Below, piece by piece: positions 18,846 through 27,474 of a stretch of DNA of 64,000 nt. The translations under genes were made by a program, and so were the position numbers. Positions within the stretch are counted from its first letter, which is position 1. Each line of letters starts with the position of its first letter. Below the pieces are notes generated by a model that did not search any database, was not told where the DNA came from, and saw only the letters and a program-made list of their open reading frames with translations. Origin of the DNA: Marinomonas sp. UCMA 3892 (lineage in GTDB: Bacteria > Pseudomonadota > Gammaproteobacteria > Pseudomonadales > Marinomonadaceae); NCBI RefSeq assembly GCF_012726345.1, contig NZ_PTXN01000006.1, positions 214,824 to 278,823 on the forward strand. Reading direction: 5' to 3'.

Positions 18846-20336
18846 ATGGAAATTATCGGACACTTGATCGGCGGTAAACATTCAGAGCAAGCCGAACGTA
18901 CTCAAGATGTATTTAATCCAGCAACTGGCAAGGTGGCCAAAAAAGTGGCCATTGCTTCTCGTGAAACCGTAGAAGAAGCGATTTCAGCCGCTCAAGCTGC
19001 GTATCCAGAATGGCGCAATACTCCGCCATTAAAGCGTGCACGCATCATGTTTAATTACAAAGCTCTATTGGAAAAGCATGCCGATAAAATTTGTGAACTC
19101 ATCGGTGCTGAGCATGGAAAAATTTGCCATGACGCCGCGGGTGAATTACAGCGCGGGATTGAAAACGTTGAATACGCCTGTGGTGCACCAGAATTGTTGA
19201 AAGGTGAGTACAGCAAAAATGTTGGTCCAAATATCGATTCTTGGAGTGAGTTTCAACCGTTAGGTGTGGTGGCTGGTATTACGCCCTTTAACTTCCCTGC
19301 GATGGTGCCACTGTGGATGTTTCCGATGGCGATTGTCTGCGGCAATACGTTTGTCTTGAAACCGTCTGAACGCGATCCAAGTACCGCATTGTTTATCGCG
19401 GAACTATTGCATGAAGCTGGTTTGCCTGCTGGTGTATTTAACGTGGTAAATGGCGATAAAGTGGCTGTTGATACCTTATTGGAAGACAAGCGAGTAAAAG
19501 CCGTGAGCTTTGTCGGTTCCACGCCGATTGCCGAATATATTTACAGTAAGGCCACAGCCAATGGGAAACGTTGCCAAGCACTGGGTGGGGCGAAAAATCA
19601 CGCGATTGTCATGCCTGATGCGGACATGGATAACGTTGTCAGCCAGTTACTTGGTGCAGCTTTTGGTTCCTCTGGCGAGCGCTGCATGGCCTTGTCGGTA
19701 GCAGTTGCGGTTGGTAAAACCGCTGGTGATGCTTTGGTTAGCAAAATGGCCGAAGCCATGAAACCACTTAAAGTGGGTGAATGTTCAGACAAAACTAATG
19801 ACTTTGGTCCTGTGATCACTAAGGAGCATAAAGACAAAGTGGTTGGTTTTATTGATAGCGCTGAATCACAAGGTGCGACGATTGTTGTTGATGGTCGTCA
19901 TCCGACAGTGTCTGGTTATGAAAATGGCTTCTTTGTTGGGGCGACCTTGATTGATAACGTAACGAAAGACATGGATAGCTACCAACAAGAGATTTTTGGC
20001 CCGGTTTTACAAGTAGTGCGAGTGGATACCATGGAAGAAGCCATGACATTAATTAACGACCATGAATACGGCAACGGCACTTGTATTTTTACTCGAGATG
20101 GCGAAGCGGCGCGTTATTTTTCGGATAATATTGAGGTTGGCATGGTGGGGATAAACGTTCCTTTACCAGTACCTGTGGCATATCACAGCTTTGGTGGTTG
20201 GAAGCGTTCTTTGTTCGGTGATTTACATGCTTATGGCCCAGATGCTGTGCGTTTTTATACTAAGCGTAAAACTATTACTCAGCGCTGGCCTTCGGCAGGG
20301 GTACGTGAAGGAAAGAGTTTTTCTTTTCCTTCATAG
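18846..20336 (+). CDS. mmsA: CoA-acylating methylmalonate-semialdehyde dehydrogenase
   Basis: Converts methylmalonate semialdehyde (valine, thymine catabolism) or malonate semialdehyde (inositol, beta-alanine catabolism) with CoA and NAD+ to propionyl-CoA or acetyl-CoA plus CO2. Aldehyde-dehydrogenase fold with the MmsA-specific NFPAMVPLWMFPMAIVCGN, catalytic Cys in FGSSGERCMALS and C-terminal FYTKRKTITQRWP. ATG 18846 is chosen because GGAG ends five bases before it; TTG 18831 is in frame but has no ribosome site. The usual mmsB or transaminase neighbours are absent, so this is a stand-alone copy. Confidence 0.92.
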   Translation: MEIIGHLIGGKHSEQAERTQDVFNPATGKVAKKVAIASRETVEEAISAAQAAYPEWRNTPPLKRARIMFNYKALLEKHADKICELIGAEHGKICHDAAGELQRGIENVEYACGAPELLKGEYSKNVGPNIDSWSEFQPLGVVAGITPFNFPAMVPLWMFPMAIVCGNTFVLKPSERDPSTALFIAELLHEAGLPAGVFNVVNGDKVAVDTLLEDKRVKAVSFVGSTPIAEYIYSKATANGKRCQALGGAKNHAIVMPDADMDNVVSQLLGAAFGSSGERCMALSVAVAVGKTAGDALVSKMAEAMKPLKVGECSDKTNDFGPVITKEHKDKVVGFIDSAESQGATIVVDGRHPTVSGYENGFFVGATLIDNVTKDMDSYQQEIFGPVLQVVRVDTMEEAMTLINDHEYGNGTCIFTRDGEAARYFSDNIEVGMVGINVPLPVPVAYHSFGGWKRSLFGDLHAYGPDAVRFYTKRKTITQRWPSAGVREGKSFSFPS

Positions 20337-20367
20337 GGATTAAACCTATAAAAGATTTGAGTTATTT

Positions 20368-20403
20368 AATGGCTGTTTGTCGAAAGATAAGCGGCCATTT
20401 TTT
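20368..20403 (+). terminator. Terminator after mmsA
   Basis: AATGGC and GCCATT form the base of a 14-bp stem, continued by TGTTTGTC/GATAAGCG pairs including G-U, closed by a GAAA tetraloop and followed by TTTTT. Typical intrinsic terminator. Confidence 0.85.
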
Positions 20404-20522
20404 ATATGCGAGAAATGTAAGCATAAAAACTTCTTCATACACTTCCCTCGTATTGGTTGACAATATAAAGTAGCAGCGAAGGCTTGTTATGAATTGACAC
20501 TTTTCTTTTCGCTAGGACCAAT

Positions 20523-21134
20523 ATGAATACCAAGATATCTTTTTTACATAGTGCTAAGTGGCTACCTGTTTTGCTGAGCGTTTTAATATCGGGTTGTGCC
20601 TTGTCACCTGAAAAAAAAGAAAGCGTTCAATCAAGTGCTGAGCTGACGATTGAAGTCGAAGGAAACTCGGCTTATTTATCTGGAGTCTTGGGCGCAGACC
20701 TCGTAAAGCAGCTAAGCGATATGGTGCGTAAAAATCCTAATGTTACGGATCTTGTTTTAGTGGATGTGCCTGGTTCCGTTGATCAGCAAGCGACAATGGA
20801 AGGTGCGCGTTTGATCCGTCGACTTGGCTTGAATACTCACATTGCTCCGACGGGTTACGTGCTTTCTGGTGGTGTTGATCTATTCTTAGGTGGTGTAACA
20901 CGGAGTATTGGAGCTGGTGCTGGTGTTGGCGTTCATTCATGGTCAGATGGCACCAGAGTAGTAGCTAAGAGCTTGAGCGTTACCGATCCTGTGCATGCGG
21001 CGTATGTTAACTTTTATTTAGAAATGGGTGTGACAGAGAGATTTTATTGGTTTTCTTTGGATGCAGCACCAGCGGATAGGGTGTACTTTTTATCACCAGA
21101 AGAAGTGTACGATTTTCAGCTAGCAACAGAATAG
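20523..21134 (+). CDS. Predicted lipoprotein with ClpP/crotonase-like fold (COG3904 type)
   Basis: 203 residues. The signal peptide ends in the lipobox LISGC (Cys about residue 25), so the product is a membrane-anchored periplasmic lipoprotein. The body resembles the COG3904 group of predicted periplasmic ClpP-like proteins: LVLVDVPGSVDQQATMEGAR, LSGGVDLFLGG and IGAGAGVGVHSWSDG fit a Ser/His crotonase-fold arrangement. Whether it is a peptidase is not known. Same strand as the DUF1289 gene 33 bp downstream; possibly an operon. Confidence 0.7.
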   Translation: MNTKISFLHSAKWLPVLLSVLISGCALSPEKKESVQSSAELTIEVEGNSAYLSGVLGADLVKQLSDMVRKNPNVTDLVLVDVPGSVDQQATMEGARLIRRLGLNTHIAPTGYVLSGGVDLFLGGVTRSIGAGAGVGVHSWSDGTRVVAKSLSVTDPVHAAYVNFYLEMGVTERFYWFSLDAAPADRVYFLSPEEVYDFQLATE

Positions 21135-21167
21135 CGTCGAATTACATTAACGTCTTAAGGGGGCATT

Positions 21168-21452
21168 ATGGAACAAATAGAACTGTTTGCCATAGAAAGC
21201 CCTTGCCGAGGTGTGTGTGAAAACAGTGCAAAGGGATTCTGTAAAGGCTGCTTACGCAGTAGGGAAGAGCGCTTTCATTGGTTTTCCTTGTCCAATGAAG
21301 CGCGACATCGTGTATTAGATCTTTGTCAGCAACGCCGTGCGCGCTTGTTGAAAGCTCGCCAAGAAAGATTGGAAGCTGATTCCGCCAAGGCGCTTCCATA
21401 TGGTATGGAAGATGAACAGGTTACAGACCTGTTTGAACTAACAAATGATTAA
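21168..21452 (+). CDS. DUF1289 domain protein
   Basis: 94 residues. N-terminal Cys-rich DUF1289 motif SPCRGVCENSAKGFCKGCLR, four Cys that could bind metal, followed by REERFHWFSLSNEARHRVL and a basic/acidic tail. The family is widespread in proteobacteria; function is unproven and metal binding is inferred from the cysteines. AAGGGGG lies just upstream of the ATG. Confidence 0.85.
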   Translation: MEQIELFAIESPCRGVCENSAKGFCKGCLRSREERFHWFSLSNEARHRVLDLCQQRRARLLKARQERLEADSAKALPYGMEDEQVTDLFELTND

Positions 21453-21474
21453 CAGCCCATTCAGGCCGTTAATC
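21447..21474. terminator. Hairpin between DUF1289 gene and radA
   Basis: GATTAACAGCC pairs with GGCCGTTAATC with one mismatch. It lies between convergent genes and overlaps the DUF1289 stop. No T-run; probable bidirectional transcript end. Confidence 0.5.
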
Positions 21475-21480
21475 GGTCAA

Positions 21481-22869
21481 TTAATTCTCAAAAATCGCGT
21501 CTAGTGCCTCTGATAAGCGTTCAACCCCAATTACTTTCATGCCTTCAATGGGCTTTTTGGGGCAGTTAGCCTTGGGTACCACTGCTCTGGTAAAACCATG
21601 TTTCGCCGCTTCACTAATACGTTCTTGTCCTGATGGTACAGGGCGAATTTCACCGGATAAACCGACTTCTCCAAGTACCACTAAGTCATGCGGTAATACC
21701 CTATCACGGAAACTAGAGACTACCGCAGCTATAGCGGCAAGATCCGCGCTGGTTTCCAATACTTTCACACCACCAACCACGTTTAGATAGACATCTTGAT
21801 CCGATGTCAGTAAACCACCGTGCTTGTGTAATACCGCCAATAACATTGCTAAGCGATTATGATCAAACCCAACGGTTACCCGTCTTGGGTTACCTAATGC
21901 TGAATCATCGACCAGTGCTTGGAGTTCAACCAATAACGGGCGCGTTCCTTCCCAAACAACCATCACAAGGCTACCAGCCGCGGGATGATTACTGCGGTTT
22001 AAGAAAATAGAACTTGGGTTTTTGACTTCTTTTAAGCCATTTTCGAGCATGGCGAAAACGCCCAGCTCATTCACGGCACCAAAGCGGTTTTTCATGCCGC
22101 GAAGGGTACGAAAGCGCGAGTCTTCGGAACCTTCTAACAGCACAGAACAGTCCACCATGTGCTCAAGTACTTTTGGCCCAGCCAAAGAGCCATCTTTAGT
22201 AACGTGCCCGACGAGCAAAACTGCTGTTTGGGTTTGTTTGGCGAAGCGTGTTAAAACCGCGGCGCTTTCTCTAACTTGTGACACGCTGCCTGGTGCGGAT
22301 TCAACGCCATCTAAGTGCATGACTTGAATCGAGTCGATGACCATTACTTTGGGTTTTACTTGTTGAGCGATGTTTAAAATCGCTTCCACATTGGTTTCTG
22401 ACAACATTTTTAGATTTTGTGTTGGCAGGCCAAGGCGTTGTGCTCGCATGGCGACTTGTTGCAGTGATTCTTCCCCTGTGACATACAAGGCGCTTTGTTG
22501 TTGCGCGAGCCAGCACATAGTTTGCAGCAAGAGTGTACTTTTGCCTGCACCTGGGTGGCCGCCAATCAGCACTACACCACCGGGAACTAAGCCACCGCCT
22601 AATACGCGGTCGAATTCGTTGGCACCCGAGCTAAAGCGTGGCACATCGCCCAAATCGACGTCAGATAAGTTTTGGATACCTGTCACTGCACCAGCGTAAC
22701 CTTGATATCGTGGATCTTGGCTGGCGGAAACCCGAGCAGAGGTTTTACTAGAAGTAAGGCGAATTTCGGATAGTGAATTCCACGCACTGCAGGCTTGGCA
22801 TTGTCCTTGCCATTTTGCGTAGTCGGCTCCGCATTCATTGCATACAAAGGCGGTTTTTGCTTTGGCCAT
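21481..22869 (-). CDS. radA: DNA repair protein RadA
   Basis: Hexameric RecA-like ATPase that helps branch migration of recombination intermediates. Full-length at 462 residues: N-terminal zinc finger with two CxxC pairs (CNECGADYAKWQGQCQAC), Walker A GGHPGAGKST, the RadA-specific KNRFG motif, and a C-terminal Lon-protease-like domain without the proteolytic site (about 285-460). Cytoplasmic. Monocistronic in appearance, convergent with the DUF1289 gene. Confidence 0.96.
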   Translation of the reverse strand: MAKAKTAFVCNECGADYAKWQGQCQACSAWNSLSEIRLTSSKTSARVSASQDPRYQGYAGAVTGIQNLSDVDLGDVPRFSSGANEFDRVLGGGLVPGGVVLIGGHPGAGKSTLLLQTMCWLAQQQSALYVTGEESLQQVAMRAQRLGLPTQNLKMLSETNVEAILNIAQQVKPKVMVIDSIQVMHLDGVESAPGSVSQVRESAAVLTRFAKQTQTAVLLVGHVTKDGSLAGPKVLEHMVDCSVLLEGSEDSRFRTLRGMKNRFGAVNELGVFAMLENGLKEVKNPSSIFLNRSNHPAAGSLVMVVWEGTRPLLVELQALVDDSALGNPRRVTVGFDHNRLAMLLAVLHKHGGLLTSDQDVYLNVVGGVKVLETSADLAAIAAVVSSFRDRVLPHDLVVLGEVGLSGEIRPVPSGQERISEAAKHGFTRAVVPKANCPKKPIEGMKVIGVERLSEALDAIFEN

Positions 22870-22983
22870 GAGAGTCTCTTTGGGTCATAAAAAGGGCGCT
22901 ATCAGCGCCTTAGAACAGTCTTACAAAATGAAATTAAGCTGTTGTGATAACGTCCATGTTATCACAGGAAAAAGCGGCTTCGC

Positions 22984-24513
22984 TTATTTCGATTTTTTCC
23001 AATTCACTGAGTAAAGATCAGTGCGACGATCTTTTAGATTGTTCACCGAACCTTCGCTGCGAGTCAATTTAAGTTTATCTAAGTCCAAATCCGAGAACAT
23101 GATCATTTCTGTGTTTGGCGTGGTTTCAGCCATAACCGCATCATGTGGGTAAGAGAAATCAGAAGGCGAAAATACAGAGCTTTGCGCATACTGAATGTCT
23201 AGGTTTTCTACCTGAGGAAGGTTGCCACAGCTACCACAAATAACCACATAACATTCGTTTTCAATGGCGCGTGCTTGAGCACAACGACGTACGCGCAAGT
23301 AACCGTTTTTGGTATCTGTCCAGAATGGTACAAACAGAATATCCATGTCTTGCTCGGCAAGTAGACGACCTAGCTCAGGGAATTCCACATCGTAACAAAT
23401 CAAGATGCCTACTCGGCCAGCATCGGTATTGAAGACGCGTAAATCGTTGCCACCTTCAATAACCCAGTCACGGCGTTCATGGGGGGTTATGTGGATTTTT
23501 TTCTGCTCTTCCACTGTACCGTCACGACGACATAGGTAACTGACATTATAGACAGTCTCGTCTTCAATTACTGGCATGGAGCCGGTAATGACGTTGATGT
23601 TATAGCTGACTGCGAACTGGGACATTTCATTGATAAAGCGTTCAGTGAAGCTCGCCAAAAAGCGGATAGCTTCGGTTTGGTTGCTTTGGTCGGGACTTAG
23701 TCCAATCAGTGGCGCATTGAAGAATTCAGGGAATAAAACAAAGTCACTTTTATAATCGGATACCGCGTCGATAAAGTATTCGACTTGCTTTAGTAGCTCA
23801 TCAACGCTTTCAACTTCACGCATTTGCCACTGAATCGCACCGATACGAACTTGAGTCTTACGTGAACGAATCACGTTGGTATCAGGTTCGAAGAAGATGT
23901 TTTTCCATTCCAATAAGGTTGCGTAGCCTTGAGATTTTTCATCTTCTGGCATGTAGCGTTTTAGCAAGCGAGTGACTTGGAAGTCGTTAGATAATTGGAA
24001 AGTAAGGATAGGGTCATAAATTTTACGCTCACGAACAGATTCTAAGTATTCTGCCGCGGTCATTTCATGGGCATGTTCGTGGTAACTTGGAATTCGGCCA
24101 CCCGCCAAAATAGCTCGTAGGTTATGCTGACGACATAACTCTTTTCGTGCTTCATATAGGCGACGACCAAGACGGTAGCCACGATATTCTGGTGCGATTA
24201 AAACATCTAGACCATACATGGCGTCGCCACGTTCATCGTTCAGAATGTTTTCTTTTTGATCGATAAGATCATCATAAGTATGTGGGTTACTAAAGCGCTG
24301 ATAGCTAACTTGAACAGACAAGGCTAAACCGACAATTTTGCCGTGATCTTCTAAACAGATTTGTCCTTCAGGAAAATCCTTAATCAGCTTATGGATAGTG
24401 TGTTCCGGCCATGAGCCACCGATGTCGTGATAGACCTTATCCATCAGTACTTTTATTTCGTCGTAGTCGTCGTTGGTAAGGTTACGAATGGTTAAATGTA
24501 AATCGTCGTGCAT
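22984..24513 (-). CDS. GNAT acetyltransferase - carbon-nitrogen hydrolase (nitrilase-family) fusion
   Basis: 509 residues with two domains. Residues 1-170 are a GNAT N-acetyltransferase fold, with LIAPEYRGYRLGRRLYEARK as the acetyl-CoA-binding segment. Residues 220-500 are a nitrilase-superfamily domain with the Glu-Lys-Cys triad visible: E in LFPEFFNAPL, K in EEQKKIHITPHER and C in ILICYDVEFPE. A recurring architecture of uncertain substrate, possibly amide hydrolysis linked to acylation. AGAGG precedes the ATG. It lies downstream of the amtB terminator in the same orientation, so it should have its own promoter at 24514-24632. Confidence 0.9.
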   Translation of the reverse strand: MHDDLHLTIRNLTNDDYDEIKVLMDKVYHDIGGSWPEHTIHKLIKDFPEGQICLEDHGKIVGLALSVQVSYQRFSNPHTYDDLIDQKENILNDERGDAMYGLDVLIAPEYRGYRLGRRLYEARKELCRQHNLRAILAGGRIPSYHEHAHEMTAAEYLESVRERKIYDPILTFQLSNDFQVTRLLKRYMPEDEKSQGYATLLEWKNIFFEPDTNVIRSRKTQVRIGAIQWQMREVESVDELLKQVEYFIDAVSDYKSDFVLFPEFFNAPLIGLSPDQSNQTEAIRFLASFTERFINEMSQFAVSYNINVITGSMPVIEDETVYNVSYLCRRDGTVEEQKKIHITPHERRDWVIEGGNDLRVFNTDAGRVGILICYDVEFPELGRLLAEQDMDILFVPFWTDTKNGYLRVRRCAQARAIENECYVVICGSCGNLPQVENLDIQYAQSSVFSPSDFSYPHDAVMAETTPNTEMIMFSDLDLDKLKLTRSEGSVNNLKDRRTDLYSVNWKKSK

Positions 24514-24632
24514 GTTGGCCTCTATAAGTCGATCTTATGTATATCTCATGATAACGCGTATCGGTGTGAGTAAGTAAGAGATCAGTATGTCATATGGGTG
24601 TATAACGCTAACTCAATAAGGGAGATAAAAAG

Positions 24633-24658
24633 AAAACCCCCGCCGAAGCGAGGGTTTT
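24633..24658 (-). terminator. Terminator of the glnK-amtB operon
   Basis: AAAACCCCCGC and GCGAGGGTTTT flank a CGAA-type loop; read leftward the stem is followed by TTTTCTTTTT. It stands 34 bases after the amtB stop. Confidence 0.88.
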
Positions 24659-24691
24659 GATATTAGAACAATATCTTTTTAGGAAGGGCGA

Positions 24692-25957
24692 TTATTTTTT
24701 ACTGAACTCTGGGTACGCTTCCATACCACATTCAGAAAGGTCAACACCTTCGTATTCTTCTTCTTCGCTTACTCGTACACCCATGATGGCTTTGATGATT
24801 AACCAAACCACTAGGCTAGAAACGAATACCCAAACGAAAATAGTAAGAGCGCCTGCGATTTGTCCGCCGAACGTCGTGCCATCATTAGTTAGTGGTACAG
24901 CTAGCAAGCCCCAAAGACCAACAACACCGTGAACAGAGATCGCGCCCACTGGATCATCAATTTTAAGCTTGTCTAGAGTTAGGATAGAGACAACAACAAT
25001 CAAACCACCAACAAGACCGATAAGCGTCGCACCTAGAGCAGACGGAGTATCAGGACCCGCAGTGATCGCTACCAAGCCAGCAAGTACGCCGTTTAGAAGC
25101 ATTGTTAGATCGGCTTTGCCGAATAAGATTCGAGCCAGGATAAGTGCACCGATTGCGCCGCCAGCTGCTGCTGCATTTGTGTTCAAGAACACCATGGCAA
25201 CTGAGTTAGCACTAGCGATATCGCCAAGTTTTAGTACAGAGCCGCCGTTGAATCCGAACCAACCCAACCAAAGAATCAAAGTACCTAGAGTTGCTAGTGG
25301 AAGGTTAGCACCAGGAATAGCGCGAACTTCACCGTTTGGACCGTACTTGCCTTTACGAGCACCAAGTACCAATACACCAGCTAATGCAGCAGAAGCACCA
25401 GCCATGTGAACGATACCAGAACCTGCGAAGTCAGTGAAACCTAGGTCGCCAAGGCTAAACATACCAAATACAGAACCGCCACCCCAAGTCCAGTTACCTT
25501 CCATTGGGTAAATGAAGCCAGTCATTACGATTGCAAATACTAGGAAAGCCCAAAGCTTCATACGCTCAGCAACTGCGCCAGATACGATAGACATCGCTGT
25601 TGCAACGAACACAACTTGGAAGAAGAAATCAGAAGCACCAGAGTAGATTGCACCGCCTTCAAACCCACCTTCACGACCAGCAAAGTCCGTTAAAGTAGAA
25701 GCAACATCTACGTCCTGAATACCAGTAAGGAACCACTCGCCACCGTACATGATGGCGTAACCGCAAACTAGATACATGATGCAAGAAATGGCAAACAAAG
25801 CCACGTTCTTGGTAAGAATTTCAGTGGTGTTTTTAGCACGTACTAAACCTGCTTCCAACATGGCAAACCCAGCTGCCATCCACATAACTAGCGCGCCACA
25901 CACCAAAAAATAAAAGGTGTCCATCGCATATTGTAAGTGAAAAATTTGATCTTGCAT
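24692..25957 (-). CDS. amtB: Ammonium transporter AmtB
   Basis: Trimeric inner-membrane ammonium channel; 421 residues with about 11 membrane helices from the start FYFLVCGALVMWMAAGFAM. Family signatures include DFAGSGIVHMAGASAALAG and, late in the protein, DDPVGAISVHGVVGLWGLL, carrying the twin pore histidines (one in each). It lies 39 bases downstream of glnK, the usual operon, whose PII product blocks the channel when nitrogen is plentiful. Expression probably comes from the sigma-54-like promoter upstream of glnK. Confidence 0.97.
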   Translation of the reverse strand: MQDQIFHLQYAMDTFYFLVCGALVMWMAAGFAMLEAGLVRAKNTTEILTKNVALFAISCIMYLVCGYAIMYGGEWFLTGIQDVDVASTLTDFAGREGGFEGGAIYSGASDFFFQVVFVATAMSIVSGAVAERMKLWAFLVFAIVMTGFIYPMEGNWTWGGGSVFGMFSLGDLGFTDFAGSGIVHMAGASAALAGVLVLGARKGKYGPNGEVRAIPGANLPLATLGTLILWLGWFGFNGGSVLKLGDIASANSVAMVFLNTNAAAAGGAIGALILARILFGKADLTMLLNGVLAGLVAITAGPDTPSALGATLIGLVGGLIVVVSILTLDKLKIDDPVGAISVHGVVGLWGLLAVPLTNDGTTFGGQIAGALTIFVWVFVSSLVVWLIIKAIMGVRVSEEEEYEGVDLSECGMEAYPEFSKK

Positions 25958-25996
25958 GTTTCGCCCCCCTAAAGGCTTGTATAAATCGAGCAGTGA

Positions 25997-26356
<360 letters not shown>

Positions 26357-26392
26357 TCAGTTTTATTGTCGTATCGCAGGTAATTAACCTTA

Positions 26393-26408
26393 TTCAATAT
26401 GCGTGCCA
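26393..26408 (-). promoter_or_regulatory. Candidate sigma-54 promoter for glnK-amtB
   Basis: Read leftward: TGGCACG, four bases, TTGAA. The -24 element is a perfect match to TGGCACG and the spacing is exact; the -12 element has A in place of C of TTGC. It would start transcription some 45 bases before the glnK ATG, as expected for NtrC-controlled glnK. Confidence 0.6.
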
Positions 26409-26827
26409 TATATGGGCACGCCCTTATAACAATGGCTTTGTAAGGATTTTGTCGACTTTTCGGAATTAAAAAGAGCATCAGATGGCTTTATTTAGTGCGG
26501 CATATTGGTGTGTCTGTATTGGTTGTTGCGTTAACTTGGTGCGAGTGAGTAATTGATGCGAGTGGTGTTATTGGGCGAGATCCCTATCTTATTGCTTTTG
26601 ATTAGAAAACAAACATTTGGCTAAAAGTGTAATGCGTGCCTTATTTAGAGGGTTTGTTTTGATTAAAGCCCGCGATATTTTATTTAGTGCACAAAAAAGA
26701 GGCGATTTTATGGTGTTAGGTGTTTATAACGGAGCATTAATATAAAGATGTGCAGCCGAGAGCTTGTTTGCACCTTACTTAGGCTTCTATACTATTAAGT
26801 ATTGTAAATGTAAAAAATGAGAATGAC
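26409..26827. other. Long intergenic region between glnK promoter and ubiK
   Basis: About 490 bp lies between glnK and ubiK in all. The left part holds the sigma-54-like promoter and a possible NtrC site. The rest has no convincing open frame; the ubiK promoter should lie near the right end, where the A+T content rises. Confidence 0.5.
26496..26510. promoter_or_regulatory. Possible NtrC binding site
   Basis: TGCGGCATATTGGTG resembles the NtrC box pattern TGCACnnnnnGGTGCA, with a good right half and a weaker left half. It lies about 120 bp upstream of the predicted sigma-54 start, where NtrC enhancers commonly sit. Inference only. Confidence 0.35.
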
Positions 26828-27067
26828 ATGATTGATCAATTTATAAAGCAACTTGGAACTGGACTAGGCCAAGCCGCAGAAACATTGGGTAAGTTGCCAA
26901 AAGAAGAAATTCAGGCGCAATTGCACGAGGTGGCTCGTAATACGTTAAGTAAAATGGATTTAGTCACTCGTGAAGAGTTTGAGGTACAAGCGGCGATGCT
27001 AGCCAAGTACCGTGAAAAGCTCGCTGCATTGGAAGCCCGTTTAAACGAGTTAGAGAAAAACGACTAG
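26828..27067 (+). CDS. ubiK: Ubiquinone biosynthesis accessory factor UbiK (BMFP family)
   Basis: 79 residues, helical, of the YqiC/BMFP family: MIDQFIKQLGTGLGQAAETL at the start, an amphipathic membrane-active helix, then a C-terminal coiled coil (AMLAKYREKLAALEARLNEL) that forms trimers. In E. coli UbiK works with UbiJ as an accessory factor for aerobic ubiquinone synthesis. No ubi genes are nearby. Likely monocistronic. Confidence 0.88.
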   Translation: MIDQFIKQLGTGLGQAAETLGKLPKEEIQAQLHEVARNTLSKMDLVTREEFEVQAAMLAKYREKLAALEARLNELEKND

Positions 27068-27145
27068 CCCGTTTTCTTACCGTGGTTTGATATGGGCGGT
27101 AGTCTGATATAAGTAATCGCTTGATATGGAAATGGTTTAGATTGG

Positions 27146-27367
27146 CTATTTCCAGCCTTGAAGCCAATTATCTGGTGATGCCAGCGTTTGCCAAGGCAAG
27201 CAATACTGATTTTTGTTGATAACAGCCTCAAGAACACATTCCACAACCATGTTTTCTTCATCTCGAATCAGTTTTGTGACGATGAAGTGCTTTTCTTTTT
27301 GTTGTGGTGATGTGGACGTCCATTTCGACAGCAGAAGTTTGTTGGGATTTATTTGGTTGATAGCCAT
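27146..27367 (-). CDS. Small Trp-rich conserved protein (TIGR02450 family)
   Basis: 73 residues matching the TIGR02450 pattern: INPNKLLLSKWTSTSPQQKE, then KHFIVTKLI, VLEAVINKNQYCLPWQTL, and DNWLQGWK at the end. Function unknown; typical of marine gammaproteobacteria. It occupies the gap between ubiK and comM on the opposite strand. The leader of comM overlaps its promoter region. Confidence 0.82.
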   Translation of the reverse strand: MAINQINPNKLLLSKWTSTSPQQKEKHFIVTKLIRDEENMVVECVLEAVINKNQYCLPWQTLASPDNWLQGWK

Positions 27368-27474
27368 TTTTTAACCTTAATTAATAGGTAGTACCTATAC
27401 GAAACAAGTGAAAAGCTGGATTGCTTTTCATGTAATAAAGCATCATAAAGAAATAATTTGATCAAGGAGTGATC

